DNA of 64,000 bases from Halichondria panicea. Taxonomy: Eukaryota; Porifera; Demospongiae; Suberitida; Halichondriidae. Numbering within the stretch: the stretch's first letter is position 1; each line of letters starts with the position of its first letter. The position numbers and the translations under genes are program-made. Of this stretch, positions 55,607 through 64,000 are shown in pieces. A model generated the notes under the pieces. The model was not told the DNA's origin, ran no database searches, and saw only the letters and a list, made by a program, of their open reading frames with translations. The DNA lies in contig NC_087387.1 in assembly GCF_963675165.1 (NCBI RefSeq), positions 6,043,058 through 6,107,057 on the forward strand, given 5' to 3'.

Positions 55607-56882
55607 CACACACACACAGGACTCGTCATCAGTTGGAAGTCTGCTCGACTCTCTGTCTCTTTCGACCGTCTTCTCGCTGCTGTGTGGAGATGGAGTGGGC
55701 GTATCTCACTTCTCCTGGTCACCTGACACCGCCCACACAGAGGACGGGAGTGGACGATATGTGTGAGCCATGTGTGTGTGTGTCTGTGTGACACACATTT
55801 TAAGGGCTTTTCTGCTATCAAATCGACTGAATTTCGTAAAAAGCGCATGATTTCGACAACTTGCATCTATCAAACACACTACCATTTCTCTGCTCTCCTC
55901 TATATGCAGGTTCTGCACCACTGGTCATAGTCACCAGACTATCACAGTGTACCGTTGCGATGTGGACAGTACTACTACTGAAGTGAGTACAGCATGTATA
56001 TCATTATAACACCCCTCCCCCCTCCCTTCTAAAAACATGCATAGGCTATTCAAAAATGCCTTAGTCTGTTCACTTAATTTGTGTTTTCTTCGAAATTAGC
56101 CTTTCGAGAGCTGTCTTATGACTGTCCACAACTTGTCCAATTTCACAGATAAAATGTGCATTTAGTAGCTACAGCTGCAGTAATAATAATTATGGTGTGT
56201 TTTTATCGATGATTGATTTGGTATTGAGCGCAAATTGTATGCTGTAGAAAGCCACAGTAAAAGTAGTACTGTCTTATTTCAGAGCCTCCCTGGACATACT
56301 AGCTACATCAACGACTTGACCTTCCACCCCTGTGATTCCTCTCTACTAGCGAGTGTCGGGGACGACCGCATCTGTCGTGTTTGGGACCTCAACGAAGGTC
56401 AAGTGAGGTCAGAGTTCAGGCTGAAGTCACCAGGAGTGGCTGTTAAATGGCATCCACAGGACCCAGCAAAGGTGAAAGATATCAAACTATAATAATTATT
56501 ATATCATTCTATGTGATAGTTGTACCATGGATATTTGGATGTGTACCGGAGGGAGTACATGATCCCAATTGAGCTAGCAATATTACAAGCCACTCTATGT
56601 ATAGTTATGGTTACTTGCTACAACTCATAGTTCTGAGATGTTAGGGGAAAACTGTTTTCCCTCTGACTCCTATATTTTGTTGTCTTTGTTGTCTATGCAG
56701 CTCTTGGTGGCTGAGAAGAGTGGGCGTGTGCGACTGTATGACCTCGCTACTGAGGTGCCAATCATGTGTCTTGAGACAGGGACTGCCCCTTTAATGAGCG
56801 TAGACTGGTCGCCTAGCAACAGTCTGTATGTAGGGGGCGTGGCTAGTGGGAGCTGGTTCGTGTGGGATGTGTCACAATCAAG
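55260..56882 (+). CDS. NUP37: Nup37, exons 1 to 6 (nuclear pore WD40 protein)
   Basis: The start is ATG at 55260 (MASVTERLDE...CLAFSPYKE). Exon 1 ends near 55390 (possible GTAGGC donor). A short second exon lies at about 55466-55529 with uncertain borders. Then come 55620-55762 (GVGVSHFSWSPD), 55910-55982 (FCTTGHSHQTITVYR), 56283-56471 (LPGHTSYINDLTFHP, SVGDDRICRVWDL) and 56701-56882 (LLVAEKSGRVRLYDL, WFVWDVSQS). The order and wording match Nup37 WD40 blades 1-5. Nup37 is a beta-propeller of the Y complex that binds Nup160 at the nuclear pore. The last codon is split after two bases and the matching 3' exons are not found between here and 64000. The MATH/TRAF genes occupy that space. Confidence 0.85.
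55551..55619. repeat. (CA)n microsatellite in Nup37 intron 2
   Basis: About 60 bp of CA repeat forms the 3' end of a very short intron, right up to the acceptor of exon 3. Confidence 0.95.
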
Positions 56883-57369
56883 GTACGTGTGTACTATTAA
56901 AAGTAGCCCGGCCTTTGGAAGGCTTATAAGATAAATCTATAATGCACCTTGTTGAGTAATTCCTTTGTGTCGAAATGTCCTTTTGTGGAAAAAAACGACG
57001 TGCATTTGGTATAGCCCTTTGAAAGGCGTACCTAATTATGTGTTTAGATCATGTGATTGTTTTCTGCATGGTCAAAATGTCCTGTTTCGTGGAAATAACG
57101 GTATAGGTTGATTATATCTTTTCGCAAACAGGCCACTTTCACTGCGCTAATGGAATGTTGTTATCATTGTATGAATATTCATTCCGTGTTTGAGCAGATT
57201 GTGAATCTGTTTTCATAGCTCGTGTTTTCCCATGTAACTATTTGAAAGGCTGTGTAACTGCTTTTCACACAAGACAAAGAGCTTTCAATAGTTGTCTATA
57301 GCTGCTGCATTGTACCATTAAAATAATGGTTCAATTTTGATTAATACCAATAATTGCAGAGCTGTGCTT
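56883..57369. other. Start of Nup37 intron 6 / upstream of MATH gene
   Basis: AT-rich, no exon resembling Nup37 blades 6-7. A TAATTGCAG acceptor-like site at about 57351-57359 lies just before the MATH ATG at 57370 and may end a 5'-UTR intron. Confidence 0.4.
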
Positions 57370-58050
57370 ATGGCATCGAGTAGTGTGTCTCTACTTAGTG
57401 ATATTGCTATCAAGTTGGATGAACTACAGGCTATTGTATCACGTCTGTTGCCTAGCGATATACCGCCGTGTGCTCCAGTGACATTCACTCTGTGTGGACT
57501 AAACTCAAAACTTGGAAAAGGCTCTAAAGTGATATGGTACTCCCCACCATTCTACACACACCCTCGGGGCTACAAGATGGTGGTGGGCGTATTCCACAGC
57601 AGTATCTATAGCTCTATACCAAGTGGGGCAACCAATATGGATCGTGGTGCTAATGTCTCCATTATGGATGATAAAAGTTCTACTAGTCCATTGCAAGAAT
57701 CGGCTGCTAGTTTTGTTGAAGTGGCCATTGCAAGCTCACAATTGAACATTGTAGATGGATTATACGCAAATGTTTTCTTAGTGAAAGGAGAATTTGATGA
57801 TTATTTGAGATTTCCACTTCGTTTGTCACTAGAACTTCATATTATGCTCAAAACTACGACGGATAGTCGATGTATTAGTGTCAGCTTTGATGACACCACT
57901 CCCACTAGATACACAGTGCCTAGTGACTCTGATGTGTGTTTAGATAAGGATAGGGACTACCTGTTGCTTAGTGATAGTGAGATAGATGTGTACTGTGTAG
58001 AGGACTGTCTGACTTTCAAGGTTTGTAATGTCAATGTTCAAAGTACTTAG
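57370..58050 (+). CDS. MATH-domain (TRAF-C-like) protein, intact, 226 aa
   Basis: The start is chosen at MASSSVSLL. A short helical N-terminus (DIAIKLDELQAIVSRLL) could form a coiled coil. The MATH domain begins near residue 35: VIWYSPPFYTHPRGYKM, a long Ser/Asp-rich insert (about residues 80-115), then LYANVFLVKGEFDDYLRFPL and the closing LTFKVCNV. No RING or TRAF zinc finger precedes it. In TRAFs this domain trimerises and binds receptor tails. A stand-alone version could compete for such motifs. It is the only undamaged stand-alone MATH gene of the cluster. Confidence 0.82.
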   Translation: MASSSVSLLSDIAIKLDELQAIVSRLLPSDIPPCAPVTFTLCGLNSKLGKGSKVIWYSPPFYTHPRGYKMVVGVFHSSIYSSIPSGATNMDRGANVSIMDDKSSTSPLQESAASFVEVAIASSQLNIVDGLYANVFLVKGEFDDYLRFPLRLSLELHIMLKTTTDSRCISVSFDDTTPTRYTVPSDSDVCLDKDRDYLLLSDSEIDVYCVEDCLTFKVCNVNVQST

Positions 58051-59956
58051 CTACATGTAGCTTTATGTGTAATGAATGATCTCTCGACATTAATGTGTTG
58101 TTTATGAATAATACGTATCAGTATTATATATACCACCCCTGTTTGTGTGCACCCATGCAGTGAAGTGTTAGCTAGCTTGCATTGTGTGTCTGAATTGAGT
58201 ACGTTAGTTGACTGTCTCATTTCTCAGTTTTTATGTATATAGCTAATGATCTTAACCAACAATTGTTTGTAATGATAACAAATTCAAATTGTCTTTATTG
58301 CACAAGTTAGTGATGTTTTAGCCCTGAGCAATGGAAGATCAAAAGATCTGAACAGCAATCACCTGAAGAGGATCTTGAAAGCTTGTTGTAAATAAAGTCA
58401 CTCCATCAAATGTACCTGTTCTATTCAAGTACTCGTAATTATGGCATGTATAATGATCTCGACCAACAATGTTATTTGTGAATGTGATTGAACAATATTC
58501 ATATTTCCTTACCTATTTTCATGCACTCTTATAAGAAAGTATTAGCCTGCATTGTATGTTGAGTTGTTGCATGTCTAGAATGGCTACAATGATCAAGTAC
58601 CATGGAGTGAAATTTAATGTGGATAACGTCTTTTCTCTTTTGGAACATGGAGAAAGAGGGAATCCAGTCCAAGATGATGTTGGTTGTGCTAGCTTGCAAT
58701 TAAAAAAGCCACCAAACGATATACCTTTGCAATATCTAGGTGTTGGTTTGTTCCTGCTGCCTAGGGAATATGATGATGAACTCAAGTTTCCTGTGATGTG
58801 ACATTGCAGCTTGAGGGAACTATAGTTTCCTTTGAAGCTGATGAAGGACAAGCGATTTTTCTTTAAGAGAGGCTATCGACCGTGCAAATGCAAGAAACTT
58901 CACCCCTCACCATCAAAGCTCGAGGGAAGCTTATAATTATGTCCATCTTTCGGTTGGTATTAAACTTCCTGAGTGTCGAGTTAAAGCTTATTAAAAAAGC
59001 TTTTAGGAGTATAATCATTATAGCTTCTTTATCTTCAGCAATGACTTCCTGTCAAACATAAAGGCAAGGTTTAGTAGCAGAAGACTTGCCAGGTCCAGCC
59101 TCATCAGGGAACCCACAGGAACACACCATGCCTTTCCTATAACATATGGTGTAGAGTGTCGTTAAGTAGAGACTTGGCTTGATACAATAAAGGGCGTAAG
59201 AACTCAGTCATCTTTCCACAATACTTCTATGTAACGGACTGTAACTTCAGAATACAAATAGTATACGGTTTATTTTACTGACAGTATCCACAAATACACG
59301 GATTACCCCCTTTTTGGGGTAATGTACGCGCATGCGCATACAAAGTACACCAGGCCGCCTTTCTCTTCGCGGCCTGGAATCGAGGCTAGCATGGAACCTT
59401 TTTGCATAGTGCATAATTATAGAAATGTTTATAATTATAGTCGTAGACAATTGTGTGACTTATAATTATTTTGTTGTCCTATTATTCACTGGGATTCGTA
59501 CAGTGATTAATCGCGTATCAGTAATTGCACGTCGTCATTAACGACATGCAATTACTGCCTTGACGATTAACAATCAATAGTATGGCTACTCGTGCAATAA
59601 GGGATTAATAGCACTTAGAGTGGGTAATTTTTGTTGGTGCATGCACATTTTCGTACAAACTAGATCTATCCATTTCATTAAAGTGCAATAAACAATGAAC
59701 GCGAGTAACAAGCAATGGCAAGGCTTCTAATTGCACGAGTGCTATTATAAATGATGTGTGCCCTAGTACGAGTAACCATGCATCCAACAAAAATTACCCG
59801 CTATAATTATATTATGGTGTAGTGATTCTGATAGTGTGTGTGTTTGGATAAAGATGAGGTTAATGTGTACTGTGCATATAGGATTGTCTTACTTTCAAGG
59901 TTTTAAGTAAATAGATATTATTATTATACATACAATAAAAAGATAATGACAAGTAA
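58051..59956. pseudogene. MATH gene fragments between two intact genes
   Basis: Fragments are an N-terminal scrap at about 58314-58430 (GAAGAGGATCTTGAAAGC, AATAAAGTCACTCC), a frame at 58574-58801 (MATMIKYHGVKFNV to LLPREYDDELKFPVM, which then stops) and a C-terminal scrap at about 59820-59905 (TGTACTGTGCATATAGGATT, TTACTTTCAAGG). They are parts of at least two dead MATH copies. The interval 58860-59800 shows a palindrome around 59527-59548 but no gene. Confidence 0.65.
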
Positions 59957-61336
59957 TTAAGTTGTAATAGTTACTTTAGAAATTTGAAACTGAATAGAAT
60001 CGTCCTCTCTAATATAATCCCCTAGCCAAAGATTTTCAATTGATCTCAAAATGAAAGGTGATTTACAACTCTGAAAGTCCCACTGCACTCTACGAGCATG
60101 GTCAATATCTAATGTCCCTTTGTGACTTACAAGTCCTTCATTCGTTACAGCACCTATTTTCACAGCCATGGTAACTGGGAATGGGAGCATTTCATCATAT
60201 TCTCCTTTTTTTAGGCAGAAAACTGTAGCGACACCTTTTCCCCTGAATTTACCACCACCACCGTTTGGGTAAACCTTTATGCTCAGTTTGTAGCCCTGAG
60301 GTCGGCTATAAAAAGGAGGAGACTCCCAAATCGTATCATTACTCTTTAGTTGCGAGAAATTGTTCATTGTGACACGAACAGGCGCACAAAAAGCCGACGT
60401 ACTTAGAAGCATCGTTTGGTCTTGCTTCATTTGCTCAATTTCAAGCTTCAGATTAGCGTGCTCTAGGGTCAGCTTAGCATGACTAGCAACAAGCATTGAC
60501 ATGTGCTGTGTGACGTTAGTTTGAACGTGCGCTGGTATTTCTTGGCGAGGCATTTTAACCTGGCAACCAAACATCGAGAACTCACACTGTACAAGTGCTA
60601 GAGGACAATCGCCTTCGTGCTGTTCAAGGTTGCGTCTTTCAGTAGTTACCCCACATTGCCTGGGGCAAGAAACAACAACTTTAGAGCAAAGGGGAAAGTG
60701 GTTGTTAGTCACATCTTCAAAAGTGGAGTTGTATTCACTGCAATGCTCGCAAGTGAGTGGGCGTTGACTGCAGTAGCTGTTCTGATGAAGCGTGATATTC
60801 AACCGCCGCAAAAACCGTACGCAATGACGACACTTAATCCAAGCAAACTTGCAGCCAACTTCAGACTCAGTATTCAGATGGTTTGTCAGGTCACCTAGCT
60901 CACCTACCCAATCACAACCCTCCTTCTTATGAGAGCAGTTGACTTTAAACTCGTACAAAGAGCGCTTAAGACCTTTGTTCGAGAATATATCAAAATTCTC
61001 AGCATTGCAAGTTGGGCACGGCTTGTTAGTTGCTTTCACTTTGTCGATGCAGAAGTTACAGAAGCTGTATCCACAGCAAGTAGCTTGATATGGCTCCTTC
61101 AATGTTTGCAAACAAATGGGACATTCGTGTTGTACAGCTTTAGGAGGTAGCTCTGTGAACTCACAATCGAATCCAACCTCATCGGCTGGTTGGTCAGGTG
61201 CGCTAGCTGGTTCTTCAGGTAGACTAGCTGGTTCTTCAGGTAAACAAGCTGGTTCATCAGGTAAACAAGCTGGTTCATCAGGTAGACTAGCTGGTTCTTC
61301 AGGTAGACTAGCTGGTTCACTGTCAGAGGTGGCCAT
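59957..61336 (-). CDS. TRAF-like protein: RING, TRAF zinc fingers, coiled coil, MATH (459 aa)
   Basis: Single-exon minus-strand gene starting at ATG 61334-61336. Residues 8-50 are a sevenfold-type repeat (SLPEEPA/CLPDEPA). RING lies at 72-110: CPIC, ATCCGYSFCNFC, CPTC, with Tyr90 where the ring usually has His. TRAF-type zinc fingers span about 134-262 and a heptad-rich helix about 283-312. The MATH domain at about 321-457 has IWESPPFYSRPQGYKL and LKKGEYDEMLPFPVTM. The domain order and length match animal TRAFs, E3 ligase adaptors downstream of TNF and Toll/IL-1 type receptors. Whether the His-to-Tyr ring keeps ligase activity is open. It stands in opposite orientation to the neighbouring MATH genes and is the only full-length member here. 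Confidence 0.92.
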   Translation of the reverse strand: MATSDSEPASLPEEPASLPDEPACLPDEPACLPEEPASLPEEPASAPDQPADEVGFDCEFTELPPKAVQHECPICLQTLKEPYQATCCGYSFCNFCIDKVKATNKPCPTCNAENFDIFSNKGLKRSLYEFKVNCSHKKEGCDWVGELGDLTNHLNTESEVGCKFAWIKCRHCVRFLRRLNITLHQNSYCSQRPLTCEHCSEYNSTFEDVTNNHFPLCSKVVVSCPRQCGVTTERRNLEQHEGDCPLALVQCEFSMFGCQVKMPRQEIPAHVQTNVTQHMSMLVASHAKLTLEHANLKLEIEQMKQDQTMLLSTSAFCAPVRVTMNNFSQLKSNDTIWESPPFYSRPQGYKLSIKVYPNGGGGKFRGKGVATVFCLKKGEYDEMLPFPVTMAVKIGAVTNEGLVSHKGTLDIDHARRVQWDFQSCKSPFILRSIENLWLGDYIREDDSIQFQISKVTITT

Positions 61337-61783
61337 TGCCGCGACAAAAGCTAAAAAGGGGGTGTATTTCGTGTAAAGATGTCATGTCATGACCTTAATC
61401 ATGTGATAGTCTGTATAATGAATACTATAATTATAGCTGTATTTATGAGTGGACGGTCTTTCACACACGATTAGTATTGTGGTGCAGAGGATTGTCTGAC
61501 TGTCGATGGTCAATTAACTATTATATGTATAGCTAATGATCTAAACGAACAATTCAATGTATTGTATTGTTGCAATTGCCCCCAAGATCAAAAGAAGCAG
61601 TATAGCCTATAACTGTGCCAATATCTGCCATAATCATGGCAGTCTAAGTCTGCACAGATATTGGCACATTTGGTAGATAGTTGAGGTTTTGACCTCTAGA
61701 CCACAGGATGTCATATAAAAAAGTATGGTTAAACTCAGTGGCTGCGTGCATGTAAATACCACGAGTTAGTATAGCCCTTAGCA
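61337..61783. other. Spacer between divergent TRAF and MATH genes
   Basis: A 447-bp divergent spacer that presumably holds both promoters. A MATH C-terminal scrap (GCAGAGGATTGTCTGACTG) lies near 61484. A hairpin of GTGCCAATATCTGCC with its complement lies near 61615-61665. Confidence 0.45.
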
Positions 61784-62376
61784 ATGGATTCAAAGAAAAA
61801 AAAAAAAGTGAACAACCTTCATCTGAAGAGGTTCTTGAAAGCTTGTTGCAACGTTTGATAAATAAAGTAACTCCACCAATAATCACTCCGCCAAATGTTC
61901 CTGTACTGTTCACTACTAAAGACAACCTGGACTGGACCTCCCCACCTTTCTACACACATCCCTGTGGATATAAGATGGAGCTAGTTATCTCGTATCGACG
62001 TGCTGGTAGTACGGCTGCTACACCTGACAACCCCTTTGGTTGCTATGCCAATTTTATCTTGCTGGAAGGAGAGTATGATGATTATCTGCGATTCCCTATT
62101 CGAATGATGATTGTGCTTCATGTTATGAAGAAAACTACCAACGAGAGTCGTCATGTAATATTCTGCCTTGATGATAAATCACCGCATGAATGTACTGAAC
62201 GCTGGACGTCTAGTACATCCAGTAGACGTCGCCAAAACAAAGCTGGAGATGTGCGCTTGTTCCAATATAATGAAATGGATTTGTACAGCGTCGATGGTCG
62301 GTTTACTTTCAAGATTACAAAGGTCGAAACAAACAGTATACCATATAGAGTCCATAACTGCTTCTTGCTGCACTAA
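61784..62376 (+). CDS. MATH-domain (TRAF-C-like) protein with A-run frame problem
   Basis: The family start is ATG at 61784 (MDSK), but a run of about 12 A (61796-61807) puts the rest out of frame. The downstream frame is open from the A run to the stop at 62376. It reads EVLESLLQRLINKVTPP, LDWTSPPFYTHPCGYKM, LLEGEYDDYLRFPIRMMIVL and FTFKITKVET. One base more or less in the A run restores the gene. It could be a sequencing error, a polymorphic site or a slippage site. There is no RING or zinc finger. Confidence 0.75.
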
Positions 62377-62698
62377 GTCTATATGCTTTGGGCTATAGTA
62401 GTTTTTAGAGGCATGTCTTTTGAGATTTGTTGTACATAAAAATCACAAATCACAATTGTACCATGCATGCAGTTGGATAGTAACTTTGAACACACATGCA
62501 TAATTATACCATCTCCTATATTTTGCGGATCGCTGATTGGCTAGTATATAGCTGCATGTACGCGCATGGATGGGCATGGTGTTCTTTCTCTGTCTCTGTT
62601 GTCGTACTCTGTTGTCGTCTCGATCAGTCTTTTTGCGTAGTGCCCTATGTAACACTGGTGGTCCTGTTGCTTAGTGAGTGCATGAGGTTAATGTGTAT

Positions 62699-62938
62699 TA
62701 CTGTATAGCGCGAAATTTTTGAGGCACTTATATTATCATGGATTGGCCTCTAAAAGCATTTTCATTGCACAATGTTCGTGGAATGACTGCTTACCAGAAG
62801 CCACGCCTTTAAATCTTTGCACGTTATAGTAGGTAATTCTAATTAAAGAACAATTTCGTGGACTTAATTTTCGTGTAGGATTGCTACCCACGAAATCCGC
62901 GAAAATTAAGCCCCTCGAAAATTTCGTGCATACAGTAT
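62699..62938. mobile_element. MITE, second copy of 30468-30706
   Basis: Same imperfect inverted ends (CTGTATAGCGCGAAATTTTT and AAAATTTCGTGCATACAGTA). It was inherited with the segmental duplication rather than inserted independently. Confidence 0.7.
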
Positions 62939-63116
62939 ATGTATAAGAGGATTGTATAACTTTAAATTAATTATAGCTATTAAATTGCTTCGTGTGTAAT
63001 GATATCTCGATTAATGCAGTGTTTTGTGAATGCACTTAATGATGGAATTATATTCATGATTCCTGATAACCTACCACCCCTTTTTCATGTACTCCAAGAG
63101 AAATTATTAACCAGCC

Positions 63117-63742
63117 ATGGTTTCAAAGAAAGTCACTCTTGACAATATTTCTGAACAGCTGGAAGCAATACAAGGAACACTAGAGAATCTTGATGTTGAT
63201 TGTTTGTCTATCTGAAAATGAGCTTAAAAACATGTTGCAACGTCTGTTTGTTAATAAAGTCACTCCACCAACTGTTCCTGTTCTGTTTTCTATGCCAGAC
63301 AACCAGGAAAAATGGATCTCCCCTCCTTTTTACACACATCCTCGAGGATATAAGATGGTGCTAGTTATCTTACGTATATATCGCCCTGAACCATCAAGAT
63401 AATTATGGTGGGGCAGCTAATTCTCCTGATGACCCGTCTGGTTGGTATGCCAATTTTAGCTTGCTGCAAGGAGAGTATGATGACTATCTGCGATTCCCAA
63501 TTCGAATGTCGATTGTGCTTCATGTTATGGAGAAAGCTACCAACAAAAGCCGTTCTATTATAGTTCACTTTAATGATAAAACACCATCTAAATATACTGT
63601 ACGCCAGTTGGAGTATGATAATCACTCAGACCCTGATGGTGATGTGCTTTTGTTCAAGTATATGATGAACTAGATCTGTACAGAATTCAAGGCAATCTTA
63701 CTTTCCACATTACAAGAGTCGATACAAACACCATTATACAAT
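63117..63742 (+). pseudogene. MATH-domain pseudogene, twin of 30881
   Basis: The ATG opens MVSKKVTLDNISEQLEAIQG. A two-base loss relative to the twin (GATTGTTTG versus GATTGTTCTTG) causes a stop at about 63213. The frame later resumes as LQRLFVNKVTPP and WISPPFYTHPRGYKM, breaks again near 63385, then reads LLQGEYDDYLRFPIRMSIVL to a stop at about 63673. The 5' part is better preserved than in the twin, so the two copies decayed separately. Confidence 0.85.
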
Positions 63743-64000
63743 AACTGCAGACTCGAAAACTGTTCTGTTTTTTGCTCAACTAAAGTGTATAGCACCTTAT
63801 ATATGCAGCAGTAATTATAGCTAGCTAATATAGTTTGTAGAGACATGTCTAATTACGAAATTTTGTTTGTAAATTAGAATTGCAACCACGGTCATGCATG
63901 CTGTTGGATAATGGATTATGCACGAGTATCGATCATACGTCATACCTCGTATTAGGAGTGCACTTCCTGTTTGTATATTATAGTGTCATCTTTCTTAAAT

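Larger units (their letters stand above)
62647..64000 (+). repeat. Segmental duplication of 30415-31743
   Basis: From ATGTAACACTGGTGGTCCTG to the end of the window the sequence follows 30415-31743 almost base for base, with the MITE (62699-62938), MATH pseudogene and 3' flank in the same order. The duplication runs past the window edge. In the other copy, Nup37 exon 7 lies 108 bp beyond this point. Confidence 0.92.

Overview
The window is eukaryotic nuclear DNA. It has short spliced exons with GT/AG borders, a nested tRNA gene, a LINE, many small inverted-repeat elements, long CA microsatellites and frequent TGCATGCA runs. The gene set is animal: Nup37, acid lipases, TRAF/MATH proteins, and large intronless beta-helix membrane proteins of the kind often labelled 'Pmp-like' in sponge and cnidarian genomes. 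The AT-rich composition, short introns and MATH-protein expansion suggest a demosponge, but this is inferred without a database search.

Layout. 0.6-7.8 kb: two tandem acid lipase genes, the first lacking its 5' exons in the window. 8.1-13.2 kb: beta-helix membrane gene A behind a 44-bp tandem array and a conserved promoter block. 14.2-16.1 kb: an orphan lipase last exon and a truncated beta-helix copy A'. 17.4-20.1 kb: a small secreted cysteine-pair peptide gene and a dead copy. 21-26 kb: beta-helix gene B. 26.5-32.6 kb: decayed and partly inverted lipase exons, a MULE-like element, a broken MATH gene and the last two exons of Nup37. 33-37.5 kb: a 5'-truncated LINE between inverted repeats, a frameshifted MATH gene and a 1.6-kb TA-flanked inverted-repeat element. 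37.6-45.4 kb: another lipase relic with a hAT-like insertion, peptide relics, a Nup37 exon relic and peptide gene 2. 45.7-50 kb: beta-helix copy C, frameshifted and carrying an inverted duplication. 50-54 kb: peptide relics and peptide gene 3. 55-64 kb: the first six exons of Nup37, followed by a cluster of MATH/TRAF genes, one of them a complete RING-zf-TRAF-MATH gene on the minus strand.

How the parts relate. From 4 to 54 kb the same order recurs: lipase, then a roughly 70-bp AAGAATTTGTGGGAGATTGAG module, a cysteine-pair peptide with a TATA box, a tandem array, and a beta-helix membrane protein. The locus therefore looks like a repeatedly duplicated three-gene cassette encoding a secreted or lysosomal lipase, a secreted peptide and a large repeat-bearing receptor-like protein. 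Decay, gene conversion and transposons have since reshaped it. No cooperation between the products is shown; physical co-amplification is the only link visible. The MATH/TRAF cluster is a second amplified family, probably lying within or beside a large Nup37 intron.
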